Assembly (NCBI GenBank): GCA_037447655.1
Contig: JBBHKE010000835.1
Span: forward strand, 1 to 46,776
Origin: Zygnema cylindricum
Taxonomy: Eukaryota; Streptophyta; Zygnematophyceae; Zygnematales; Zygnemataceae
Direction of reading: 5' to 3'
DNA length: 46,776 nucleotides
The notes under the pieces were generated by a model. It worked only from the letters and a program-made list of their open reading frames with translations, was not told where the DNA came from and did not search any database. Below are positions 11,677-22,913 of this stretch, piece after piece (position 1 is the stretch's first letter; each line of letters opens with the position of its first letter). Position numbers and translations under genes: made by a program.

Positions 11677-12142
11677 CTACACCGTCAATCGTTATTAAAG
11701 TAAAGGAATAAATAGCGTTAAAAAAAAATTAGTGTTAATAACACTAATCAGGAATTTTATTTTTTTGAAAAAATCATATATACTAATCAATCCCTAACTG
11801 TATTTTGGGTTGTCCTGAGTAATAAATACTCGCCCTTTCGATGTCTATAGTAATATGTGTAACTGTACAAAATCTGACAATTTGTACGCCACACGCTAAC
11901 ATGTTCGATGTTCACACGGTTGACATACGAACATATGTGAACGTGATTTTTTTTCGACGAGCTTGCGTTTCTTTCTTCCAGTGCACATTCACATGTGTGC
12001 GAAATAATGTTAAGGGTCTTTTCATACCTTTGTAATTCAAAAGTACCATTTCGTATGAAGATACCCTGACCGTACGCCACACTATTTCCATCACATTGTA
12101 CTTCCATTGTTTATTAAATCTAATAGCGATTGACGGTGTACC
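11676..12142. mobile_element. Inverted-repeat (MITE-like) element, copy 2
   Basis: Terminal inverted repeats are clear: the left end reads TACACCGTCAATCGTTATTA, and the right end is the complement of TACACCGTCAATCGCTATTA. The element is about 465 bp, half the length of the related copy at 372-1301. The two share interior blocks, including CCACACTATTT near the right end. No ORF is credible. Confidence 0.65.
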
Positions 12143-12199
12143 GATATTGAAAGTCGAAAATCTATCAATCCAATTCAATGCGCATCACTTATTCAGTGG

Positions 12200-13260
12200 G
12201 CCCCACCTCCTAACTCCAGTTTTGGTTGTCCCAACAAGGACCTGTGACAACAAATGTGACAACAAAAGTGCTACAGTAGTACGAATCCGTACACAACCAA
12301 TCCCAAAAGACCAAAAGGACCAAGACACCGTGACTCTTTCCAGTGACAACATGGGGACTGAAAAACACTTACAACAGAGTGAGTTTATTGAAGTAAGAAG
12401 AGTTGGGGAAAGAGATGGGGAATTAATGTTGGAAGTAGAAAATAATGTGGACTTGAAAATTAATGAACTTAGAGAAGGATCGAGAGTAAGTGTTCATGAA
12501 AATAGAGTAAGAGGGGAAGTTCATGAGAGTAAAATAGGTCATAAAAATGAAGAAATTGGGAATATAAGAAGGAAAATTAGGAAGAGGAGAATGCATCTAA
12601 AAGAAAAGGGGATCAAAATGAACATACTTAGGAGGAAAACACTTAAAGGGAGTAGCTAGTCTACCGAAAATGATCAAAAATTAGTGAGAAAAATTACACT
12701 TTCTGGAGGTAATGGGAAGGCAAAACATAGAAAAAGTACAAAGTCTTTTAAGAGACCAGGATGTCATAAGAGAACAAGAAAAAAATACTGGAGAAGAAAC
12801 CTGTTACAAAATCGATCACACCAAAGAACGCTACCGGCAATTTTGAGAGGATGTGTGACAGAAAAATGGAGTGATTTGAACGACTTTTCAGCAAGTTATA
12901 AGAGAATTTGGTGCTGTAAAGCAGGTAACATATATCAAAGGAAGCGTAAGGCGTGGAAGTATTTAATAGGAGAGAAGAGGTCGCAACCATTAAATGAAAG
13001 TGTGTAGAGACGAGATATTTTTGAGACAAATCTGATCACATGGCTAAGTGATGAATACGAGTGGAAATTCGGATGTACTGGAGAGGTGTAGGTGTTATAC
13101 CATTAATGACAGGACAATAAGGCTTTTATGTCTTAGGGGGAGTTGTTACAGGACGATAGTGAAATTTGTAGGAATCTTAGAATTTACAAAAATTAAGGAA
13201 GCAGTTGATAAAGTTTTCATAGAAGTTGAAGAATGTTTGAATATTGAATGACTAATTCAG
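12200..13260 (+). pseudogene. Unidentified purine-rich ORF with one stop
   Basis: One reading frame stays open from before 12200 to 13007 apart from a TAG at 12657-12659. A second open frame runs 13048-13251. The strand is strongly purine-rich and the product would be very Lys/Arg/Glu-rich (for example MNILRRKTLKGSS and HRKSTKSFKRPGCHKRTRKK). The last part, VGILEFTKIKEAVDKVFIEVEECLNIE, has an amphipathic helical look. I do not recognise the protein. It could be the ORF1 of a retroelement, or chance openness from A/G bias. No partner enzymatic domain lies beside it. Confidence 0.3.
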
Positions 13261-13610
13261 CATGGAAATTAAATCTACATAGGGCAGCAAAAGTGGTGAA
13301 ATAGATTTACAGACCTTACTTAATAGGAGGAGATTGCATTGAAAAAAAATATATATATATACACATTTTTTTTATATTTTTGAAGTTAGAAAGAGGCAGC
13401 ATAAGTAATGCAACACTTAGGAAGGACAATTTTTGGAAGAAGGCAGCTGCTAGGAAGGCGAATTTTGGAAAACATGGCAGGAGGCAGCGGGAGCAATGGT
13501 GACGTCAGCGGAAGAAGTGGTGATGTTTGAACGAAAAAAAAAAAAGGAGAAATTTGGAGGTACGGAAAGGTACAGTTACATTTGACACGTTGCATACTTT
13601 ATTTTGGATG

Positions 13611-13660
13611 CACGAAACTAAAATTTTGGGGGAGTGTTGTTTTGAAATGTTAGTTTCGTG
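13611..13660. repeat. Hairpin-forming inverted repeat at an LTR start
   Basis: CACGAAACTAAAATTT and its near complement GAAATGTTAGTTTCGTG flank GGGGGAGTGTTGT. The centre looks like a polypurine tract followed by a TG LTR start, so the hairpin straddles the expected internal/LTR junction. Confidence 0.5.
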
Positions 13661-14829
13661 AGTACGCCATATTTTGTGCGCACACGATGGTTCGTGCGTA
13701 GATTAATACTGAAAATAATGTGGTGGTACAAATGGAGGTTCGAATGGATTTGTGGATTGGGGGGAGTAATTGAACGATTGGAATTAAAGGGACGTGAGGG
13801 AGTAATTGAGTGGCGCGGAATACGTTTGAAAATGGAAGGGGGATCGCGAAGCGATCTGATGTGAAATGTACAAAATGTTGAATATGTACGCCACCGATAC
13901 GGAGCGTCTTATTTGGACAGGTGTACTTTATTTGCGACAAGCGCATTTAGTGCAAAGGACGCAGGTTCAGGACGGAAAATATTTTAAAGGTATGGTTTAA
14001 TTTCGGCAAGTGGGTCATGGTACGTTTGGAGGGCGGACGGCGTCCACCAATATTTTTAAGGGATCGCAATTTTGATGACGTGATATCAAGTGGACCGTAC
14101 GTATGTGATGTCAATTCACTACGTGGTTTCGTCCACAAGTGACTAATCAAGTTCATACTCAGTACGCGGATTTTACGGAAGCGTCAATGTAAATATTTGG
14201 TCGAACAATTGTTTTGTCTTTTTGTGAATTAATTATTAGTGTAGATTTACTCACTCTGAAATACCTTGATGTATTCGGGTATACAAACATTAATAAAGGT
14301 AGCTGGTAGGTAGCGTGCGGCTGGTATGCCTCCGTACATTTAGCAGTAAGCTCTTGTATTTGTTTGTAGGACTTAGTCATTTGAGGTCTTGGGAACTTTC
14401 TGGACCAAAACCTGTTTATGGTGATTTTTGGTAATTTTATCTGAGGATTACTCTCAGATCTGCAAGCAAAAATATTTGAAATTATGCATGTGTGTTCCTC
14501 TTTATATTTTTAAAATCGTCACAAAATTGCAGGCTTATTGTGTGCCTAGTGTGTGTTTTACTTCATTGTGAAGTTGGTCGGTTTATCAAAGTTCTGGCAA
14601 ACTGTTTTTTGTGCAAGTTTGTCTAGATGATGTGATCACTCTCTTTAATATTTTTGTCTGAAACTTTATGAGGTTATTTAATAGCCTAGAAAATATATGT
14701 GATTGTAGTTTCAGCTTGTTGTGTTATTTCTTTCGAATTCTAAGTTGATTCAAAGTATGTTTTTTTTGGGTAGTATGTGGTGCTTCCGAGGGTAAATCCA
14801 TGGCTGAAAATGGCTATGGACAACTATAA
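13634..14829 (+). mobile_element. Family-C LTR copy (+)
   Basis: It starts TGTTG after a G-rich tract and contains the GGATCGC-GAA-GCGATCT hairpin (13841-13857). Its last 600 bases align by eye with the solo LTRs at 22.91-23.94 kb (-) and 26.10-27.15 kb (+). Shared blocks include GTAGGACTTAGTCATTT, TTCATTGTGAAGTTGGTC and the terminal GGTGCTTCCGAGGGTA plus ATGGCTGAAAATGGCTATGG. The left third differs from those copies. Whether it is solo or part of an element is unclear. Confidence 0.65.
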
Positions 14830-14840
14830 CAAATCCGGAT

Positions 14841-15410
14841 GTGACAAATGTCATTGTTTTGGCCATGTATTACAAATACCGTACAAAAAGTACTCCGACA
14901 CTTGTACTTTTATGTACGGCACAGTCCTCTGATGGTCCATACCTTTGTACAAGGGGGTTTAGAGAGGGGTTTAGGACTTATATTATTTTGGTAGATAGCC
15001 GCCTCTCTCCGAGAGAACATCTATATAAAAAAGCTAACTTTCAGCAGCCATAACTATAACCTCAATTGACCATTTTCTGTGATTCTTTTTGCTGCGACCT
15101 CAGGGTAGTCCAAACTACACAAAGGTGTAGTTGTTCAGAGTGTTTGCTTGCCAGGGTGGCTGCATTTCTAAGGGAAAGTCAGAGTGGGGAATGTTATCCA
15201 AACTCATATTCTAACTGTGCATTATATGGTGGAACTGAGCACACAAAAGTCCTATTTCACAGCGGTGACGTTGTATTCGGGTTCTGATTGTCAAAGAGTC
15301 AATCATTTGAGTTTGTATCAACTTGGAGTCAGCACTATCTAGATAAGCTTTTTTGGACCTGCTTTTTTGGACCTGCTTTTCTGGAGATGGCCTCAATATA
15401 GCAGCCGATT
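14841..15410 (+). repeat. Partial LTR, copia family A/B type (+)
   Basis: It holds the second half of the LTR type seen at 16.88, 18.20, 28.16 and 36.65 kb: paired GTAC words, GAGAGGGGTTTAGGACTTA, a TATA-like CTATATAAAA (about 15021) and TTTTTGCTGCGACCTCAGGG. The first part of the LTR, with the antisense tRNA-like block, is missing. It runs straight into reverse transcriptase sequence, so the leader, gag, protease and integrase have been deleted. Confidence 0.65.
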
Positions 15411-16876
15411 TTTAGGAGCTGGTGTATTGTCCACCTAACTGAAAACCAATTGGTTGTAAGTGGGTGTTCAAATTAAAACAAAACCCAGATAACACCATTA
15501 AGATCTACAAGGTTAGTTAGTGGCCAAAGGATTTACACAGAAAGAGGGAATTGACTACGAGGAATTCCCTCCGTCCGCATACTTCTCAGTTTGGCAAAAG
15601 CGGAAGACATGGAGGTTCACCAAATGGGTATCAAGACAACCTTTTTCCATGGAGAATTGGAAGAGGAGAGCTTCATGCGACAACCTGAAGATATTTGGAG
15701 CAAGGAGAGGAGAGTAAGGTATGTCGGCTGATTAAATCTCTTTATGGTTTGAAATAAGCGTCCGACAGTGGAATAAGAAGCTTGAAGAGTTTTTTATCGG
15801 TCAGGGATATATCTGGATCAACCCAGATCACTCAATCTATGTTTTTGAATATGAGAAAGGTGCTGTTTTTATTGCAATTTATGTTGATGATTTGTTTATT
15901 TTAAGTAAATCAATGGACAAAATTAATAAATGAAAACTTACTTAAGGGAAGATTTGAGATAAAGGATATGGGGGAGGCAAAATATATTTTGGGTATTCAA
16001 GATCGAGAAAGAATGATTATAAGATTGACTTAGAAAGAAGGAATAGGAAACAGGTTGGAAAATTTTCAGATAGATAAGGATAACACTTTTACAACTCCAA
16101 GGGAGTTAAAAAAGGGAAGTGAGGGGAGTGCGGAAGAATGAGTCATAATCTTAGACGAGGAATTAGGTCTTGAAAAACAAAAGTTCATGCAGACTATTCC
16201 TTACAGGCAAGTAGTGGGAAGCCTAACCTATTTTATACATTGTACCCAGCCGGATTTAGCTGTAGCTGTAGGAGTGCTGAATAGAAGTCTAAATGCTCCC
16301 ACTAAGAGAGATTGGGAGGCAGCTAAGAGAGTCCTTATATATTTGATAGGAACTAGGGACCTATGGTTGCATTTGGGTGGGGGGAATACTGACATCACTA
16401 CTGTGAGTGATGCTAGTTATGGTGATGCTCCGATGAGGAAATGTACTTGAGGATATGTATTATATGTGGGTGATGGGGCTTGTTGCTGGAATAGCAAACA
16501 GCAAAAGGTTATTGCTCAGTCCATCATTGAGGCTGAGTATATGGCCTCTTGATCCGCTATAAAAGAATTGATGTGGGTCAAGTCTTTGCTTGGTGAGCTT
16601 GGTCACATAAAGATTGGTGTGATTTTTTTTTTTTTGATAATCACGCAGCAATCGCTATTGCTGTCAATCATAAATATCATTTTAAATTCAAACACATGGA
16701 CATTAGACTCAATTTTGATAGAGAGAAGGTAGAAGACAAAATAATTTGTTTAGAGTACAGACTATATAGCGAGATGGAAGCACATATGTTGACCAAACCT
16801 GTGCCGTCCCTTTAGCTAATTTTCTGCAGGGAGAAAAGTGGTCTTAGATTGAAGTGTGACTAGAAAATAAGGGGAG
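15411..16876 (+). pseudogene. pol (3' part): copia reverse transcriptase-RNase H remnant (+)
   Basis: RT begins abruptly near 15411 (ELVYCPP, GCKWVFKLKQNPDNT) and continues with a KGFTQKEGIDYEE stretch. The catalytic YVDD lies at 15879-15890, followed by EAKYILGIQ. RNase H shows IPYRQVVGSLTYF, RPDLAVAV-like and TVSDASYGD blocks and ends at GGGGAG, the polypurine tract before the LTR at 16877. Many stops and frameshifts interrupt it. Parent order gag-PR-IN-RT-RH is known for copia; here everything before RT is gone. Confidence 0.85.
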
Positions 16877-17820
16877 TGTAGAAACTAAAGGTTTTACTTG
16901 TATTTTCTAGGTTTAAAACATGAGCATAAAAAAGCAGAGGCAAAAGAGAGACAGGTAGTAATTTGGTAGGTTTACCAAAAGGAACTTGACGGACCCAAGA
17001 TTTGATCCTAGTACTTGTTGTCTGTTAAGTCAAGCAATAGTCGAGAACATTATCCTATTAGTGCTGAGATAAATAAGGTTTTTTAAATATTTATAGACGT
17101 ATACGTAGACGATTTTATTTAATGCCGCAAACATTCTTTTGACATAGATATAATTTTTGTAAACGTGCGATGTACGGTACTCCAAAAAACTAATACCGCC
17201 CATTTGTTTCGACGAAGAAACAAATACCACGCATCTATTGTCGACGGCTAGAATTAAAAGCCGATCTTGATCGAACGGCCGGGATAGATGCCGATATCGC
17301 AGAATGGGCGCTTTGGCGGATTTCGGTGATCGCCACGTCATTTGACATGTGGCACAATGACATTGGCTTGCGGCATCTTTGGAGAATATGGGAGCCAATC
17401 TAGATATGGTAGACATCGACATTTTGGCCATGCCGTACGATGGCCACAAAGAAAGTACATCGGCACCTGTACTTTTTTGTATGACATAGTAATCTGATTG
17501 GTGTTGTACTCTAATAGTATAGGGTTAAGAGAGGGATTTAGGACTTAGAAAATTTGGTAGGCAGACCCCTCTCTCTCAGAGAGCTCTTGTACAAAAGGTC
17601 AACTTTGACCATTCATAACTTACTGCTCAGTGGAGCAAATTCAGATATTCTTTTTGCAATCGACTCAAAGGAATCTTGTCTTTATAGGGGTGAAGTAGGT
17701 CAAAGTTTTTATCTGTCAGGGTGGTATTAATTCTTGTGGAAACTCAAAGGGGTGAGGGTTATCCTAGGGGATTCTAGTGAGTTGCCTACTCTGAGGGCTG
17801 AGGAAGGTCTCACAATTGTA
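16877..17820 (+). mobile_element. 3' LTR of the copia remnant (+)
   Basis: It starts TGTAGAAACTAAAGG straight after AATAAGGGGAG, a polypurine tract, and ends near ATTGTA, close to the CA/TA end of related LTRs. An antisense tRNA-like block lies near 16985-17065. It also carries the common GTAC, GGACTTA and TTCTTTTTGCNNNNGACTC blocks. Immediately after 17820 another copia RNase H begins in mid-gene, so this element seems to have landed in or recombined with that gene. Confidence 0.75.
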
Positions 17821-18199
17821 AAAAGGTGGTTGCTCAGTCCACTATGGAGGCTAAGTACAGGGCCTCTTGTTACGCTGTGAATGAGTTGATGTGGGTTAAG
17901 TCTTTATTGCAAAAATTGGGGTATATGAAGGAGGGAGTGCATGAAGTGTTTGTGATAATTAGGCTGCCATTATAATTGCAGCGAATCCAAAACATCATTT
18001 AAAGCCAAGCACATGGACATAAGATTAAGCTTTGTGAGGGAAAAGGTTGAAAACAAAATTTTGAATCTTGTGTGTAGGGGTGATGGTGAAATGGTGGCTG
18101 ATATGATGACCGAACCTGTGCCCTCTCCCAAGTAAAAATATTGTAAGGAAAAATGTGGATTAAGGGAGAAATTAAAATTAGACTAGAAAATAAGGGGAG
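17821..18199 (+). pseudogene. pol (RNase H end): copia RNase H 3' end (+)
   Basis: The frame starts at KVVAQSTMEAKY, the active-site Glu region of copia RNase H, and carries ELMWVKSLLQKLGYMKEGVH. It then shows the KAKHMDIRLSFVREKVENKI tail and a DMMTEPVPSPK end, broken by at least two frameshifts. It ends at AAATAAGGGGAG, the polypurine tract before the LTR at 18200. The part before 17821 is missing. Confidence 0.85.
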
Positions 18200-19202
18200 T
18201 GTTGAAATCACTAGATTTAGGAGGTATTTTGTAGGTCTTAATAAATTAAAAGTAAAAAAATAGTACAAGTAGCGTGCCTCCACCTCCTCCCTCTGGCCCC
18301 CATACTTGTTGTAGTCACCGAAGGAAAGTGAGGGAGGTGGAGCTATGGCTGCCTAAGTTCTTTAGGCAGGGCTAAACAGTGACATAAGTCACTCTTTAAC
18401 AAAAAGGTAGAGTCTAGCAAGACTTGAACCTTTGACCGGCAGAGTAAGGTGTAGCCGTCAGCTCTTTCATGTCTGTCGTAAGAGTTTGTTAGACTACATA
18501 CGGTTTGAATGGTAGTTAAACATTTCTTAGAAACTTTGATCCGATTAACGAAATTACACATAAAGAACATAAAGACTAGTTGTAATATAGTGCGAACAGA
18601 ACTCGCACGCAACAAATGTACCAGACATTTGTTTTAACGGCTATTATTAAAAGCCGGTTTGGATCTAATGGCACACATCATCACCAAGATCTTGAAATGG
18701 CCGCTTTGGCAATTTTTGGGCATGACATGACATGGCGCCACGTGGCAAGATAAGATTGGGAAGCGGGAATCCCGGTGAGCATTAGGACAATTCTGAAGGA
18801 GACAGACGTCCACTCCATGGCTCTATCGTACACAGGCCGTACAAAAAAGACATCTGCCATAGTACCTTTCTGTACTTTACAGTTTTTTGATTTGTTTGTA
18901 CATCAGTAGATAGGGGTTGTGAGAGAGGTTTAGGACTTAGAGGATTGAGGAGGTAGCCGCATCTCTCCCAATAAGCTTGTATATATATTGGCATCTTTGC
19001 CACTTTATGATTAACCCCCTGGTTGGGCGTTTTCAGTGATGCTTTTTGTTGTGGACTCAAGGGAGTCGAGACTGCATAGGGTTGCAGTCAGATTCTCTGT
19101 TTGCCTGCTTGGGAAGTAGTGGTTCTAGTTGAAAGGGGGTTAGTCAAAAACTACCTAAAGACATCCTAAATTCTGCAGCCCAATGGGGGACACAAAATTG
19201 CA
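18200..19202 (+). mobile_element. copia family-B 3' LTR (+)
   Basis: About 1,003 bp, starting TGTTGAAATCACT after a polypurine tract and ending ACACAAAATTGCA. It contains the antisense SINE-like module (18270-18500), a TATA-like GTATATATATTGG and the TTCAGTGATGCTTTTTG block. It is closely related to the LTRs at 28160-29167 and 32384-33391. Confidence 0.8.
18270..18500 (-). repeat. Antisense tRNA-headed SINE-like module in LTR
   Basis: On the minus strand a tRNA-like head carries a B-box-like GGTTCAAGTC (complement of 18421-18430) and an A-box-like GAAAGAGCTGACGGC. It is followed by a hairpin whose arms lie at 18328-18342 and 18278-18294, with loop core GTGACTACAACAAGT (18304-18318). The module matches the free copy at 45394-45617. 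Confidence 0.6.
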
Positions 19203-19990
19203 CACTCCGTGTCGTATACTTTATCACCAACACATATTTAGGAGTTTCGAACTCTAGTACCACGGTCAACTGTAGATATATGACTTATGCTGACTAAGCA
19301 TCAATAACACTTTTCGTACGGACGTTTGGTTGGAAATATTTGAGAAATATTTGCTCATAGTTTAGCGCATTATGAAATATTGTTTCATTGCTCTATTAAC
19401 GGCAAGTATCAATTAGGGTTTGGACGTTCCTCATGTACATTAAACGTACATTGTTTTAATCATGTACATTACTTAGTGACACCTGATGCTCTACGATTAG
19501 TGTAGGACCCAATTGGTTACTTTGTGAGTATAAACTTGTAGGGCTTAGTTTATATTAGCACATAGTCAAGTTAATCGAAGTAATGGCAGACTGTTTTTTT
19601 GCAACTTTGACTTGTTGGTGTGATCACTCTGATTGATGTTTTGATGTGAAACTTTGTGAAGATATTTTATAATCTAGAAAATATATGTGTGTGTAGTTTC
19701 AGTTTTTTCAGTTTTCTCCGTAGAAATTTGTGAGAAGTCTACTTGGTTAGTTTGTGAAGTTGTCAGCTGTTTTTGGGAAACTCTGGAGCTTATATCTTCT
19801 AGATTTCTTGGTGGATTTAGCTGTAACTTTGGTATTTTATAGTCTCTTTGGTATAATGCATATTGGTGAAGTTTGAAGTGGTTTTTTTTTTCTGTGGAGT
19901 AATTTGTGCTGTCTAGAACACAGCTGGTTTCAGGGCTAGTCTGTGGTGCTTCCGAGAGTAATCCATGGATGAAATAGGCTATGGACAACA
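19203..19990 (+). repeat. Truncated family-C LTR (+)
   Basis: The right part matches other family-C LTRs: GACTGTTTTTTTGCAACTTTGA, a GTGATCACTCTG stretch and the terminal GTGCTTCCGAGAGTA followed by ATGGATGAAATAGGC and GGACAACA at 19990. It begins at or after the end of the family-B LTR; the left half is missing or too diverged to see. Confidence 0.6.
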
Positions 19991-20249
19991 TCTTGTACTA
20001 TCTTTTGGTTGGTTTTTGCAAAAAAAACATTTGAAAAGACATAATTTTGATTCACAAGGTTTCCCACGGAAATATTATCAGTCTGATTATATTGAGGTTT
20101 TCATCCTCAAAGCAATCGCTTCATCTGTCTTTCTGATGTTGTATCGACCTCACGGAAGGGAGGCCACCATCGAAGTACTTGTAGAACCGCTACTACAGTT
20201 TCACGACATAGACTTGTGCGACGATGGACTACCAACAAAAATTTCACTC

Positions 20250-20366
20250 GTTGCAATGGCCATGAACCTTCTCACAAGGTGGATGCAAATCCACCAAGAA
20301 AAAGTTCACACGTCGCAAAGGCCTCGTGCCTTCTAAGAAGGTGGACGCAAATCCACCAAAATCCAA
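20250..20366. repeat. Imperfect tandem duplication, about 60-bp period
   Basis: Two units end in AGGTGGAYGCAAATCCACCAA; each contains a short GGTGGA...TCCACC inverted repeat. No function is apparent. Confidence 0.55.
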
Positions 20367-20989
20367 CATAAAGTCTTTGCCGTAAGATACCCCGTCAAGC
20401 TCCTTTTGTCTTCCCTTCAACTTCATGGTTTCAATCGACTCGAGTTTTTTGTTTTAAAAGAAAACCAATGACTAAAAATTACAGAGCGAATGCGGAAAAA
20501 AAAAAGGTATATGTGGTATAATGTAATAATGCGCAAATTTTGTAATAGGGTATAATATAAACATGTAAATTTCACATTAAAATTGGTCGGGTGTGTAAAA
20601 TTTTTGAGATTGTATATATTTTGAATTCAACTTACATGGCACCACTTAAATCAAGAAACTTAAGTTAACAAACATTACACGATGTAACCTAGTACTCTAT
20701 ATTACAAAAATATACAACTTTAACCAACATTTTATGATTATTTTTCTCATTGTAAATTTGGAGTGCCCACTCGAGGAAGCTCACAGGTCGTGTTCTACAT
20801 GATTGAGCTTAATTCGATCTGCATCCGGATTAGTCAATTCTTCATATTGACGTTTCCAACGCCTTCAGTACTACGGACCGAAAAGTCAATTTTTTAGAAT
20901 TTATGACTTCCAATTGTGCAATTTTCCAATTATTCCCCTTTGTGAAAGCTTTTTTTTCTTTAACCATTATACTTTCCTTCTCGGCTGAT
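20367..20989. other. No gene seen
   Basis: AT-rich spacer with no recognised repeat or coding motif. Confidence 0.45.
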
Positions 20990-22320
20990 AGTGATTTGGT
21001 CCCTCTCTCCTCTACGCCAAGCACCTGTCAATGCAAACCTTTTAGAGGACTTTTGTTTGTTTTTTCCTAGTTTGAAGCCCTTTGTGCGTCCATTGCGCCT
21101 TTCCTTTTATGCCTTTTCATTTTGCTTGCAGATGATAGGCACATTATTGGCCCTATCAACTAAGTCGTGCCGACATATAATTGTTTTAGGGATCGTTTGG
21201 CCTTTTATTTACTTCCCTTTTTCGTTTTTTAGCTACTCTTTTTTCCGATGGCATTCGTTTGTCGGGTTGTCCACTTCGTTTGGATACTTTGATGACCTAA
21301 TTTTTGATGTTGTTCTCCAAAGAGATTTACCCCATGTGGACGACCTTCAACGCCTTCCCGTCATTTGCTCCTACGTGTTTCCCCCACCGCGCATCTTACT
21401 TTTATACGTACTTTGCATCCCAGTCTAACGTTTGTCCCCTCCCTTTTGCCTTTGATGACCGCCTCATAGACGTCTTTCACAATTGTTAGGTCATGGGGCA
21501 TTTGATTCCGAATTTGCGAAATCGGCTTGCAGAGAAGCATCCATTTTTGACTAGGCAAAGGGATTAGGTTTACAATCGAGAGTTCGTGTTACTCCCTCGG
21601 AATATTTTGGAAGTTAGTGCTTTAATGCCTCCACTCTTGTTTCTCGCTTTTTGGTTGGGGACAACTTCGTTCTTGACACTATGGTCCCTCGAGTTCTAGA
21701 CGGTGTGTCCACCTTCGATCAGTTATTGCTGGTCGCGATACGTTTTTTTCCTCTTTTTGCTTTAGTGAATATCTTGGTTCTTTCCACCCTTGTAACCAAA
21801 TCCGTTGCACGTGATATGAATTAATTTTGAATCGCATTGTCGCCGCCATTAAACTTGGGCTTCTCGAGGTGGTTTTGTTTGATTTTTTGCGTGCGTGCCT
21901 TCTCTCTTGTGGTGGACAAGGTTTTGGGGCTTGGCTATCTGCTACACCAATTTTATCTACTCTACGGTCCACGCTCGCACAATTCACTACGGCCCTTCGA
22001 CTTTGCCTTAGCCTCCGTCATCCTCCATTACTTGGCTCTCTAGTTTGCTTATCCACACCAAAATCATATGCATGGTTTTACTTTGATTTGCAACGAAAAC
22101 TTGGGTGCCCTCTTGCTTGGGTTATTGTTTCATTTTATCGTCATGGTTTTTATGCGGCTTTACAGCGAGTGGAAGCTTTTATCCTCTTTTGATCCCCTAT
22201 TGTGGTTATGGACCGTCGATGACTTCAAGAACTCCCTCAACATGCTCCCGAGCTTATGGAATTACGAGGCTGCTTTTTGTGGATATTTAGTTATGTTGAG
22301 GTCAAGGTTGTAGTGTTCGT
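20990..22320 (+). other. Pyrimidine-rich stretch, possibly decayed coding sequence
   Basis: The plus strand is rich in CTT/TTT/CCC words. Several overlapping open frames give Phe/Leu/Ser-rich translations that look like wrong-frame or low-complexity readings. I recognise no domain on either strand. Composition differs from the AT-rich flanks, so this could be an old coding repeat that has lost its frame. Confidence 0.3.
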
Positions 22321-22539
22321 TTATTTGAATCGCGTTGTTTTTTTTTCGATTTGAGTGCCTTTATTTTATGCGCCATTTTTATGTGTTCTTGTTACTTTTC
22401 TTGGTTTTTTTTCCCTTGCTAATATTTTTTTAGTTTTGGCCATGCCACCCATGTGTACTCTTAAACTCAACTATCACACTATATAATTCACTCTTTTACA
22501 TTGCAAAAATATTTATCCCCGTATAACTACAAAGATGGT

Positions 22540-22770
22540 CTAGCTACGAGATGATCTCATCGCTGGTCCAGCGAGGAGCCTATGTCCTCGCTCACTGTGT
22601 TGTTAGCCGGTTGAGCGTTGAGACCATTTCGTTGCTGGTTCAGCGACAAGCCTGTCTCGTCACCGGTTTTATTGTTGGCTATGGCTCACAATGTTGAAGG
22701 TTTAGCGCCAAGCCCATCTCGTCACTAGATTAGCAACGGTACATACTCATCGCTGGTTGTGTTTGGCGTC
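22540..22770. repeat. Diverged internal repeats with TCGCTGGTYCAGCGA core
   Basis: Four or five related units recur here, with words such as CGCTGGTCCAGCGA, TTGCTGGTTCAGCGA and CAAGCCTGTCTCGTCA. The core is self-complementary. It is clearly repetitive and more GC-rich than its surroundings. No known class is recognised. Confidence 0.5.
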
Positions 22771-22799
22771 TCTCCAACACTCGAGTTTGGCCACGGTTT

Positions 22800-22913
22800 G
22801 TTTTCCAAAAATCACATATTGTGATACTTTTCCCGCCTTTTTGTCCACGTCCATCTGAAATACATGATCTGATTTCTCTTAATCTTTGATTCTATACTTC
22901 TAGAAATGAAGTT
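22800..22913 (-). pseudogene. pol (integrase end): copia integrase C-terminal continuation (-)
   Basis: If the solo LTR at 22914-23942 and one copy of AAGTT are set aside, the minus-strand frame from 23943 seems to continue here as a weakly integrase-linker-like sequence. The match is poor and rests mainly on the target duplication. Confidence 0.35.

Noticed and set aside
14780-14800. TGGTGCTTCCGAGGG as the family-C primer-binding site
   Set aside because: The target duplications of the two solo LTRs place this sequence inside the LTR, not beyond its end.
20991-22313. Membrane proteins in the Phe/Leu-rich open frames
   Set aside because: Hydrophobicity follows from the CT-rich composition, and several overlapping frames look equally hydrophobic.
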